NCBI RefSeq assembly: GCF_900290235.1
Contig: NZ_OLMK01000121.1
Span: 18,382 to 82,381 of the forward strand
Source of the DNA: Streptomyces sp. MA5143a
GTDB taxonomy: Bacteria > Actinomycetota > Actinomycetes > Streptomycetales > Streptomycetaceae
DNA: 64,000 nt
Reading direction: 5' to 3'
In this document: one piece after another, positions 22,889 to 30,295 of the stretch
Numbering within the stretch: the stretch's first letter is position 1
Layout of the letters: each line of letters begins with the position of its first letter
Translations under genes and position numbers: made by a program
The notes under the pieces: model-generated
Told to the model about the DNA's origin: nothing
Seen by the model: the letters and a program-made list of their open reading frames with translations, nothing else
Databases searched by the model: none

Positions 22889-23644
22889 ATGGAACAGCAA
22901 CCGAGCCCACCGGCGGCTACGCGCGTCCTGGTGGTGGACGACGATCCCACGGTCGCCGAGGTCGTCACCGGATACCTCGACCGCGCCGGATACGCGGTGG
23001 ACCGCGCCGACGACGGCCCGGCCGCGCTGGCCCGCGCCGCCGCGCACCGGCCCGACCTGGTCGTGCTGGACCTGATGCTGCCCGGCATGGACGGCCTGGA
23101 AGTGTGCCGTCGGCTGCGGGCGCGCGGTCCGGTCCCGGTCATCATGCTCACCGCGCGCGGCGACGAGGACGACCGCATCCTGGGCCTGGAGGTCGGCGCC
23201 GACGACTACGTCACCAAGCCGTTCAGCCCGCGCGAGCTGGTCCTGCGCGTCGAGTCCGTGCTGCGCCGCGCCCGGCCCGCACCCGACGTCCGGCTCCTCG
23301 GCTCGGCCGGTCTCCGCCTCGACCCGGCCGCCCGCCGCGCCACCCGCGACGGCACCGAACTCGCCCTGACCCTGCGGGAGTTCGACCTTCTCGCCTTCTT
23401 CCTCCGCAAGCCGGGCCGCGCGCACAGCCGCGAGGACCTGATGCGCGAGGTGTGGGGCTGGGACTTCGGCGATCTCTCCACGGTCACCGTCCACGTCCGC
23501 AGGCTGCGCGGCAAGATCGAGGACGACCCGGCGCGACCGCGGCTCATCCAGACGGTGTGGGGCGTCGGCTACCGTTTCGACCCCACGCGCACGCCCGCCG
23601 ACGGTGAAGCGCGGCACGCCCCGTCCGAGGGCGGGAAGGACTGA
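22889..23644 (+). CDS. OmpR-family response regulator
   Basis: A 251-residue protein: a receiver domain with phospho-acceptor Asp61 (LVVLDLMLPGMDG), acidic pocket VVDDDP, Thr in MLTARG and Lys in YVTKPF, then a winged helix (LTLREFDLLAFFLRKPGRAHSREDLMREVWG, VHVRRLRGKIE). It is 2 nt from the kinase gene. The divergent GT2 operon and the nearby epimerase gene are plausible targets, not shown. Confidence 0.93.
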   Translation: MEQQPSPPAATRVLVVDDDPTVAEVVTGYLDRAGYAVDRADDGPAALARAAAHRPDLVVLDLMLPGMDGLEVCRRLRARGPVPVIMLTARGDEDDRILGLEVGADDYVTKPFSPRELVLRVESVLRRARPAPDVRLLGSAGLRLDPAARRATRDGTELALTLREFDLLAFFLRKPGRAHSREDLMREVWGWDFGDLSTVTVHVRRLRGKIEDDPARPRLIQTVWGVGYRFDPTRTPADGEARHAPSEGGKD

Positions 23645-23646
23645 CG

Positions 23647-24759
23647 ATGCGCGACACGCTGCTCATCGCCCTGTACGCGTTCCTCGGCGCCGTCGCGTCC
23701 GGCGGGCTGGGCGCGCTGGCACTGTGGCCGCTGCGCCGCCGTTCGCTCACCGCGTCGCTCGCCGTCGTGGCCGCCGTCGCCGTGACCGCCATGCTCGCCG
23801 GCACGCTCGCCGTCGCCTGGGCGATGTTCCTCTCCCCGCACGACCTGACCGTCGTCACCACGGTCGTCGCCATGGCCGCCGTCGTCTCCCTGGTCACCGC
23901 GCTGCTCCTCGGGCGCTGGGTCGTCGCCCGCAGCCGCGCCCTCCAGATCGCCGCCCGCTCCTTCGGCGACGGCGGCGACTTCACCGCCCCCGACGGCCCG
24001 GCCACGGCCGAACTCGCCGCGCTCAGCGCCGAGTTGGCCGCCACGAGTGCCAAGCTCGCCGCGTCCAGGGAACGCGAGCGGGCCCTGGAGTCCTCCCGGC
24101 GTGAACTCGTCGCCTGGATCTCCCACGACCTGCGCACCCCGCTCGCAGGTCTGCGCGCCATGGCCGAGGCGCTGGAGGACGGGGTCGCCGCCGACCCCCA
24201 CCGCTATCTCCGGCAGATCCGTACCGAGGTCGAGAGCCTCGACGGCATGGTCGGCGACCTCTTCGAGCTCTCCCGCATCCACGCGGGCAGCCTGACGCTG
24301 ACCTTCTCCCGGATGTCCCTGTACGACCTCGTCGGGGACGCCCTGGCGGGCGCCGACCCACTCGCCCGCGAACACGGTGTGCGGCTCGCCGCCGTGCGCG
24401 TCGAACCCGTGCCGGTCGAGGTCGACGGCAAGGAGATGAGCCGGGTCCTCGCCAACCTGCTGGTCAACGCGATCCGCCGGACCCCCGCCGACGGCACCGT
24501 CGCGGTGGCGGCCGAGCGGTCCCCGGACGGCGTGGTGCTCTCCGTGACCGACGGCTGCGGCGGCATCGCCGAGGAGGACCTGCCCCGGGTCTTCGACACC
24601 GGCTGGCGCGGCACCCACGCCCGCACACCCCCGGCCGGCGCGGGCCTCGGCCTCGCCATCGTCCGGGGCATCGTGGAGGCCCACCAGGGCCACGCCTCCG
24701 TACGCAACATCCCCGGCGGCTGCCGTTTCGAGGTGGTGCTGCCCGCGGCCGCTTCCTGA
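23647..24759 (+). CDS. Sensor histidine kinase
   Basis: A 370-residue kinase with three N-terminal membrane segments (about 5-28, 36-60, 68-92) and almost no extracellular loop, so it senses within or near the membrane. A short linker replaces a full HAMP domain. The H-box is WISHDLRTPLAG with His160, the N-box is LANLLVNAIRRTP, and GAGLGLAIVRGIVEAHQG closes the ATPase lid. Partner of the response regulator just upstream. Confidence 0.92.
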   Translation: MRDTLLIALYAFLGAVASGGLGALALWPLRRRSLTASLAVVAAVAVTAMLAGTLAVAWAMFLSPHDLTVVTTVVAMAAVVSLVTALLLGRWVVARSRALQIAARSFGDGGDFTAPDGPATAELAALSAELAATSAKLAASRERERALESSRRELVAWISHDLRTPLAGLRAMAEALEDGVAADPHRYLRQIRTEVESLDGMVGDLFELSRIHAGSLTLTFSRMSLYDLVGDALAGADPLAREHGVRLAAVRVEPVPVEVDGKEMSRVLANLLVNAIRRTPADGTVAVAAERSPDGVVLSVTDGCGGIAEEDLPRVFDTGWRGTHARTPPAGAGLGLAIVRGIVEAHQGHASVRNIPGGCRFEVVLPAAAS

Positions 24760-24776
24760 AAGCGGGCAGCACCACC
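24732..24776. terminator. Bidirectional terminator overlapping the kinase stop
   Basis: Perfect 15-bp arms (24732-24746 and 24762-24776) with a 15-nt loop that contains the kinase TGA. The loop itself can form a small GCTT/AAAGC extension. It separates the convergent kinase and epimerase genes. Confidence 0.75.
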
Positions 24777-24788
24777 GGTCCAGGGGGC

Positions 24789-25790
24789 CTACGCGCCGCG
24801 CATCCCGGCCCGGGCGAACTCCCGCATCCCCTCGGCGAACCCGACCTCCGGCTTCCAGCCCAGCTCGGCCCGCAGCCGTCGCGAGTCGGCGGTGATGTGC
24901 CGGACGTCCCCCAGCCGGTACTCCCCGGTGACGACCGGTTCGGGTCCGCCGTGGGCGGCGGCCAGCGCCCGCGCCATCTCCCCGACGGTGTGCGGCTCGC
25001 CGCTCCCGGTGTTGTACACGGTGAGCGCGCCGGTGGCCGTGTCCGCCTCCAGCGCCGCCGCGTTGGCCGCCGCCACGTCCCGGACGTGGACGAAGTCCCG
25101 CCGCTGACGGCCGTCCTCGAACACCCGGGGCGCCTCACCGCGTGCGAGCGCGGAACGGAAGAACGACGCCACCCCCGCGTACGGGGTGTCCCGCGGCATC
25201 CGGGGCCCGTACACGTTGTGGTAGCGCAGTGAGACGGCGGTTCCGCCCGTGGCCCGCGCCCAGGCCGCCGCCAGATGCTCCTGGGCGAGTTTCGTCGTGG
25301 CGTACACATTGCGCGGGTCGACCGGCGCGTCCTCCTCCACCAGCCCCGGCGACAGCGTGGCCCCGCACTTCGGGCACAGCGGCTCGAAGCGCCCGGCGTC
25401 CAGATCGACGGTATCCCGTGGCCCCGGCCGCACCACGCCGTGCCGCGCGCACGCGTACCGTCCCTCCCCGTACACCACCATCGACCCCGCCAGCACGAGC
25501 CGCCGCACCCCCGCGTCCGCCATGGCGGTGAGCAGCACGGCGGTCCCCAGGTCGTTGCGGGAGACGTATTCCGGCGCGTCGGTGAACCCCGTGCCCAGAC
25601 CGACCATCGCCGCCTGATGGCACACGGCGTCCACACCGTCCAGCGCACGGGCGACGGCATGGCGGTCCCGTACGTCCGCGCCCGCGTCCGCCGCCACGTC
25701 GAACACGACCGGCTCGTGGCCGTGTTCCGCCAACGCGTCGACGACATGGGACCCGATGAATCCGGCACCGCCGGTGACCAGTACTCGCAT
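24789..25790 (-). CDS. NAD-dependent epimerase/dehydratase with a CxxC insert
   Basis: A 333-residue extended SDR of the UDP-glucose-epimerase type: VTGGAGFIGSHVVDAL at the start, AGSMVVYG, YATTKLAQE with the Tyr-Lys pair, and LRYHNVYGP. Between the Ser strand and the Tyr motif, about residues 127-165, an insert carries CARHG and later CPKCG, enough for a zinc ribbon. An alternative ATG lies 33 bp upstream (25823), but MRVLVTGG at 25790 matches the family. Transcribed divergently from the molybdoenzyme at 26023. Confidence 0.85.
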   Translation of the reverse strand: MRVLVTGGAGFIGSHVVDALAEHGHEPVVFDVAADAGADVRDRHAVARALDGVDAVCHQAAMVGLGTGFTDAPEYVSRNDLGTAVLLTAMADAGVRRLVLAGSMVVYGEGRYACARHGVVRPGPRDTVDLDAGRFEPLCPKCGATLSPGLVEEDAPVDPRNVYATTKLAQEHLAAAWARATGGTAVSLRYHNVYGPRMPRDTPYAGVASFFRSALARGEAPRVFEDGRQRRDFVHVRDVAAANAAALEADTATGALTVYNTGSGEPHTVGEMARALAAAHGGPEPVVTGEYRLGDVRHITADSRRLRAELGWKPEVGFAEGMREFARAGMRGA

Positions 25791-25858
25791 ACGGCCCACG
25801 CTAGAACCGGCCACCGGCCGCATCCCAGGACCACGCCGCGCACGTCACGCTTCCGTAA

Positions 25859-25928
25859 GACGGCGACGGTGGGACGACGACGGTGGGACGACGACGGTGG
25901 GACGGCGACGGTGGGAGGACGACGGTGG
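25859..25928. repeat. 14-bp tandem repeat, five copies
   Basis: The unit GACGACGACGGTGG, with small variation (GACGGC, GAGGAC), repeats at 25859, 25873, 25887, 25901 and 25915. It lies between the divergent epimerase and molybdoenzyme genes, in the probable promoter region. The 14-bp unit length and GACGAC core are shared with the array at 13724. Confidence 0.8.
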
Positions 25929-26022
25929 AGGACTGACCGACGGGCCAGTGCAGGAAGGGCCTGCCTCAGCGGCGAGGCGTGACCGCCGTGCGGGCACCGT
26001 CCGAGAAGCGGACAATACGAGC

Positions 26023-27147
26023 ATGGGGCGTCGGCTCTCCGATGTGAGCGCACCAGCGCGGCTGGCCGGACCGGACGAAGGCATCGGCCAGGACGAACTG
26101 GCGCTGGCCGCCCGCAATCACGGCCTGCCGCTGGAGGCCCTGCGGTACGACCTCACTCCGCCCGGACTGCACTACGTCCTCACCCACTACGACATCCCGT
26201 ACGTCGCCGACGAGGCGTCCTGGGAACTGACCGTCGGGGGTGGCGTCCGCCGGCCCCTGCGTCTCACCCCGGCGGATCTGCGCGCGTACCCCGCCGTCAC
26301 CCTGCGTGTCACCCTGGAATGCGCCGGCAACGGGCGGGCCCTGCTGACGCCCCGGCCGGTCAGCCAGCCATGGCTGGTCGAGGCGGTCGGCACCGCGGAG
26401 TGGACGGGAGTCCCGCTGCGGCTGCTGCTCGCCGACGCCGGGGTCGAGGACGGTGCCGTCGACGTCGTCTTCACCGGCGCCGACCACGGCGTGGAGCGCG
26501 GCGTCGAACAGGACTACCAGCGCGCCCTCCCCGTGGACGTGGCCGTCGGCGACCGGGCCGACGTGCTGGTCGCCCACTCGATGAACGGTGCCCCGCTGCC
26601 TCCCCAGCACGGCCGCCCGCTGCGCCTCGTGGTCCCCGGCTGGTACGGCATGGCGCACGTGAAGTGGCTGCGCGACATCACCGTGACCGACCGTCCGTTC
26701 ACCGGTTTCCAGCAGACCGTGGCCTACCGGCTCCGGCAGCAGCCCGAGGAGGAGGGCGAACCGGTCACCCGCATGGCACCTCGCGCCCTGCTGATCCCGC
26801 CCGGCTTCCCCGACTTCATGTCGCGGGCGCGGGTCGTCCGGCCCGGCGTTCTGGCCTTGGAGGGCCGCGCCTGGTCGGGGCGGGCGCCGGTGTCGCGGGT
26901 GGAGATCAGCACGGACGGCGGACGCGGTTGGGGCGAGGCCGAGGTCGAGCCGGAGGGCGCGCATCGCTGGGCCTGGCGCCGGTGGCGCTTCGCGTGGAGG
27001 GCCGTGCCCGGCGACCATGTCCTGATGGCACGGGCCACCGACGCCGAGGGCCGCACCCAGCCGCTGGACCAGCCCTGGAACCGGGGCGGGTTCACCAACA
27101 ACCTGGTCCAACGGGTACCCGTCGTGTGCCTGGGGTCCGGGAGCTGA
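26023..27147 (+). CDS. Sulfite-oxidase-family molybdopterin oxidoreductase (soluble)
   Basis: A 374-residue protein with no signal peptide or membrane segment. The molybdopterin domain carries the Mo-ligand cysteine in VTLECAGNGR and the pterin-binding stretch NGAPLPPQHGRPLRLVVPGWYGMAHVKWL. A C-terminal Ig-like dimerisation domain (ISTDGGRGWGEAEVE) ends in the family motif WNRGGFTNN. The closest known type is SorA-like sulfite oxidase, but the physiological substrate is open. Confidence 0.9.
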   Translation: MGRRLSDVSAPARLAGPDEGIGQDELALAARNHGLPLEALRYDLTPPGLHYVLTHYDIPYVADEASWELTVGGGVRRPLRLTPADLRAYPAVTLRVTLECAGNGRALLTPRPVSQPWLVEAVGTAEWTGVPLRLLLADAGVEDGAVDVVFTGADHGVERGVEQDYQRALPVDVAVGDRADVLVAHSMNGAPLPPQHGRPLRLVVPGWYGMAHVKWLRDITVTDRPFTGFQQTVAYRLRQQPEEEGEPVTRMAPRALLIPPGFPDFMSRARVVRPGVLALEGRAWSGRAPVSRVEISTDGGRGWGEAEVEPEGAHRWAWRRWRFAWRAVPGDHVLMARATDAEGRTQPLDQPWNRGGFTNNLVQRVPVVCLGSGS

Positions 27148-27166
27148 ACGGAACGGACGGAGCGAC

Positions 27167-27379
27167 TCAGTCGCCGGTCCCCTCCGCGAGGGTGTGTGCG
27201 ACGAGGGCGTTCGCGTGGCCGTGACCCAGGCGGTGCTCGGTCTTCAGCCAGTTCACGAGTTCCATGTGCTTGGTCAGCGGCGAGGAGCGGATGAGGTCCT
27301 TCCACTCCGCGATCGGTCGGCCGTACTTCTTCTCGATGGAGGGGAAGTAACTGGCAGGGCCCTTCACGGTGGCGGTCAT
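27167..27379 (-). CDS. DUF4287-type small protein
   Basis: A 70-residue protein (MTATVKGPASYFPSIEKKYG) with PIAEWKDLI and KHMELVNWLKTEHRLGHGHANALVAHTL, the pattern of DUF4287 proteins, which are common in Streptomyces and of unknown function. The short upstream in-frame extension to 27454 is low-complexity and not used. Confidence 0.85.
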   Translation of the reverse strand: MTATVKGPASYFPSIEKKYGRPIAEWKDLIRSSPLTKHMELVNWLKTEHRLGHGHANALVAHTLAEGTGD

Positions 27380-27550
27380 GTCGATGATCCTGTCTGTCCG
27401 TTGCCTTGGGAGCATGTCGTCGCCGGTATGACCGAGCGGCAGCGGTCGAATCATCGGCCGACGCGTGTGCTCCGCGTCACCTTGCGCGTCCTGTGCGGGG
27501 CGACGGCCGGACAGCCCCGTCAGCGCCGGGAGTTCATGAGCGACGGGGTT

Positions 27551-28168
27551 TCATCGCCAACGGCGGCTGTGCGGAGCCCGGACCACCACCCGGCCGTGGA
27601 TCTTCCGGCCGACCAGTTCCACGCGCAGGATCACCGGGGTGTCCGAACTCGCCGGAGCGGGCCGGTGCTTGACCTTGCTGTGCGTCAGTTGCAGTCCGTC
27701 GGTGTCGACCACGATGCCCGGCCTCGTGATCAGCTTCAGGGTCTTGCCCATCATGTTCAGGTCGATGCGCAGAGTGTCGTGAGTGATCACCGCGTCGGTG
27801 AAGTCGAGCGTCACCGCGCAGAACGTCACCGCGAGGTGCAGCCTCCGCGGCACCACCCAGCGGCCCAGACGCTCGACCGGGCCGCTGTGGACCTGCTCGA
27901 TCCGCACCAGGTCCTTGGCCTCCGCCCCGGCCGCGCCGGCCATGGCCGACGCGGGCAGGTCGGCGGTGAGCGGGGCCAGATCGCCCAGGGTTCGCGCCGA
28001 CAGGGCCGCTTCCAGGCGCTCGTCGAGCTCCTCGGCGGTCAGCAGGCCGTCGCCCGCGGCGACGCGCAGCACGTCCACCACCCGGTCGCGGTCCGCGTGG
28101 GAGGCCCGCACCTCGGGCGACGACACGGCGCCGAGGCGCTTCCAGGTGGGTGAGATCTCTCCCGGCAT
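27551..28168 (-). CDS. DUF1707 (SHOCT-like) domain protein
   Basis: A 205-residue protein. Residues 18-70 hold the DUF1707 motif (VRASHADRDRVVDVLRVAAGDGLLTAEELDERLEAAL), a short helical unit frequent at the start of actinobacterial proteins of unknown function. The rest is a beta-rich domain (VTLDFTDAVI, LKLITRPGIVVDTDGL) resembling DUF4097/LiaF-type folds. An upstream ATG at 28228 exists; 28168 gives the normal N-terminus. The palindrome at 28239 lies over its probable promoter. Confidence 0.8.
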   Translation of the reverse strand: MPGEISPTWKRLGAVSSPEVRASHADRDRVVDVLRVAAGDGLLTAEELDERLEAALSARTLGDLAPLTADLPASAMAGAAGAEAKDLVRIEQVHSGPVERLGRWVVPRRLHLAVTFCAVTLDFTDAVITHDTLRIDLNMMGKTLKLITRPGIVVDTDGLQLTHSKVKHRPAPASSDTPVILRVELVGRKIHGRVVVRAPHSRRWR

Positions 28169-28238
28169 GCTTCCGTCCCGCTCCCCGTCGAATGCATCGA
28201 TGCGACGCGGCCCGCGACGCGAGGCCAAGGCTAGCGCT

Positions 28239-28250
28239 ATATCGCGATAT
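28239..28250. promoter_or_regulatory. Palindrome over the DUF1707 promoter
   Basis: A perfect 12-bp palindrome ATATCGCGATAT, notably AT-rich here. On the minus strand it runs into a TATAGC -10-like hexamer upstream of the DUF1707 gene. It looks like a repressor operator, perhaps of a PadR-type regulator; that link is inference. Confidence 0.5.
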
Positions 28251-28325
28251 GGATCCAGGGGTTGCCGCGTGTCCCGGCGGGTGGCGGGGCGCCAAGTCAG
28301 TGGCGGGTCGAGGAAGTCCGGGCCA

Positions 28326-28378
28326 CCGTCAGGGGTCCGTCAAGGATGCCCGTACGGCCGTAAGGGACCCGTCAAGAG
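28326..28378 (+). promoter_or_regulatory. Paired direct repeats upstream of kdp, candidate KdpE sites
   Basis: Four CCGT(C/A)A(G/A)-type repeats: CCGTCAGGGG at 28326, CCGTCAAGGA at 28337, CCGTAAGGGA at 28358, CCGTCAAGAG at 28369. They form two pairs, each with starts 11 bp apart (one helical turn), as is typical for OmpR/KdpE-family dimers. The array ends 74 bp before the first ORF of the kdp operon. Confidence 0.6.
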
Positions 28379-28452
28379 CGGCCGTTTCCCACCCGAACGG
28401 CGTTCTCCTCTAGGTGTCCGACGTACTTCCGCACCTCATCCAGGAGTTCGCG

Positions 28453-28536
28453 ATGGCCGATATGGCCTTCGTCGTCACCACGATCGCGGTGTTCGCGCTG
28501 GTGGCTCTCGTCGCCAGGGGGGTGACGAAGCTGTGA
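28453..28536 (+). CDS. 27-residue membrane mini-protein before kdpF
   Basis: A short ORF, MADMAFVVTTIAVFALVAL... ending RGVTKL, forming one membrane helix with a positive tail. Its stop overlaps the kdpF GTG as GTGA, so the two are translationally coupled. It sits where KdpF-like peptides lie and could be a second small subunit of the pump or a leader peptide. Confidence 0.65.
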   Translation: MADMAFVVTTIAVFALVALVARGVTKL

Positions 28537-28622
28537 CCGCCGAGAACGTCGTCGGCCTGGTCGTGGCCGTCGCCCTGCTGGGATATCTCGTCCTCGCCCT
28601 GCTCTTCCCGGAGAGGTTCTGA
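28533..28622 (+). CDS. kdpF: Potassium-transporting ATPase subunit KdpF
   Basis: A 29-residue single-helix peptide (VTAENVVGLVVAVALLGYL, ending LFPERF). The length, the composition and the final FPERF are typical of KdpF, which stabilises the KdpABC complex in the membrane. The stop is 8 bp before kdpA. Confidence 0.88.
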   Translation: MTAENVVGLVVAVALLGYLVLALLFPERF

Positions 28623-28630
28623 CCAGCGCC

Positions 28631-30295
28631 ATGGGTCCCGTACTCGCCGGTGTGCTTCAACTGCTCGCGCTCGTCGTGGCACTGGGGCTCGCCCACCGCC
28701 CCCTGGGCGACCACATGGCCAGGGTCTACTCCTCCGACCGGCACTGGCGGGTCGAGAAGTGGATCTACCGGGCCGTGGGCGCCGACCCCGGCACCCAGAT
28801 GCGCTGGCCCGCCTATCTGCGCGGAGTGCTGGCGTTCTCGGCCGTCGGGGTGCTCTTCCTCTATCTGCTTCAGCGACTCCAGGGCGTCCTGCCCGGCTCG
28901 CTCGGCTTCTCCGCCATCGACCCGGACCAGGCGTTCAACACCGCCGCGTCGTTCGTCACCAACACCAACTGGCAGTCGTACTACGGCGAACAGTCCATGG
29001 GCCATGTCGTGCAGACGGCCGGTCTCGCCGTGCAGAACTTCGTCTCCGCGGCCGTCGGCATCGCCGTCGCCGTGGCGCTGGTCCGGGGCTTCGCCCGCTC
29101 ACGCACCGGTGAACTCGGCAACTTCTGGGCCGACATGGTGCGCGGCGTCACCCGCATCCTGCTGCCGGGCGCCTTCCTCGCCGCGATCGTGCTGGTGGCC
29201 TGTGGCGCCCTCCAGAACTTCTCCGGCATCCACGAGGTCGGCCAGTTCCTCGGCGGCTCGCAGCAGTGGAACGGGGGAGCGGTCGCCTCGCAGGAGGCGA
29301 TCAAGGAGCTGGGGACGAACGGCGGCGGCTACTTCAACGCCAACTCCGCCCACCCCTTCGAGAATCCGACGCCCTTCACCAACCTCTTCGAGATCTTCCT
29401 GATGCTCGTCGTCCCGTTCTCCCTCACCCGCACGTTCGGCGTGATGGTCGGCTCGGTGAAGCAGGGATACGCGATCCTCGCGACCATGGCCACGATCTGG
29501 CTCGGCTTCACCGTGCTGATGATGTGGGCCGAGTTCGCCCACCACGGCCCGGCGACGCAGGTCGCGGGCGGGGCGTACGAGGGCAAGGAGGTGCGGTTCG
29601 GCGTGGGCTCGTCGTCGATCTTCGCCGTCTCGACCACGCTCACGTCGACCGGCGCCGTGGACTCCTTCCACTCCTCCTTCACCGGTCTCGGCGGCGGCAT
29701 CACCATGCTGGGGATGATGCTGGGCGAGATCGCGCCCGGCGGCACCGGCTCGGGCCTCTACGGCATGCTGATCATGGCGGTCATCGCGGTGTTCATCGCC
29801 GGTCTGATGGTCGGCCGTACGCCCGAGTACCTCGGCAAGAAGATCGGAACCCGCGAGATCAAGCTGGCGGCCTGCTACCTCCTGGTGACCCCCGCGCTGG
29901 TGCTCGTCCTCACCTCCGTCGCCATCGCCCTCCCGACCCCCGCCCACTCGATGACCAACAGCGGGGCCCACGGGTTCTCCGAGATCCTTTACGCCTACAC
30001 CTCGGGCGCCAACAACAACGGCTCGGCCTTCGCCGGCCTGAACGCGAACACCGAGTGGTTCAACACCACGATCGGACTCGCGATGCTGCTCGGCCGTTTC
30101 CTGCCGATGGTGTTCGTCCTGGCGCTGGCCGGCTCGCTCGCCGGGCAGAAACCGATCCCGGTGACCGCGGGCACCCTGCGCACCGAGAAGCCGCTGTTCA
30201 CCGGCCTGTTGGTCGGAGCGATCCTCATCATCGCCGGTCTGACGTACTTCCCGGCGCTCGCGCTGGGCCCGCTGGCCGAGGGGCTGGCGTCATGA
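28631..30295 (+). CDS. kdpA: Potassium-transporting ATPase, channel-like subunit KdpA
   Basis: A 554-residue membrane protein with about ten helices. KdpA hallmarks are visible: FVTNTNWQSYYGEQSM, the selectivity-loop segment KELGTNGGGYFNANSAHPFENPTP, SLTRTFGVMVG, and TSGANNNGSAFAGLNANTEWFN. It binds and conducts K+. Its end overlaps kdpB by ATGA. The length matches the family. Confidence 0.97.
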   Translation: MGPVLAGVLQLLALVVALGLAHRPLGDHMARVYSSDRHWRVEKWIYRAVGADPGTQMRWPAYLRGVLAFSAVGVLFLYLLQRLQGVLPGSLGFSAIDPDQAFNTAASFVTNTNWQSYYGEQSMGHVVQTAGLAVQNFVSAAVGIAVAVALVRGFARSRTGELGNFWADMVRGVTRILLPGAFLAAIVLVACGALQNFSGIHEVGQFLGGSQQWNGGAVASQEAIKELGTNGGGYFNANSAHPFENPTPFTNLFEIFLMLVVPFSLTRTFGVMVGSVKQGYAILATMATIWLGFTVLMMWAEFAHHGPATQVAGGAYEGKEVRFGVGSSSIFAVSTTLTSTGAVDSFHSSFTGLGGGITMLGMMLGEIAPGGTGSGLYGMLIMAVIAVFIAGLMVGRTPEYLGKKIGTREIKLAACYLLVTPALVLVLTSVAIALPTPAHSMTNSGAHGFSEILYAYTSGANNNGSAFAGLNANTEWFNTTIGLAMLLGRFLPMVFVLALAGSLAGQKPIPVTAGTLRTEKPLFTGLLVGAILIIAGLTYFPALALGPLAEGLAS

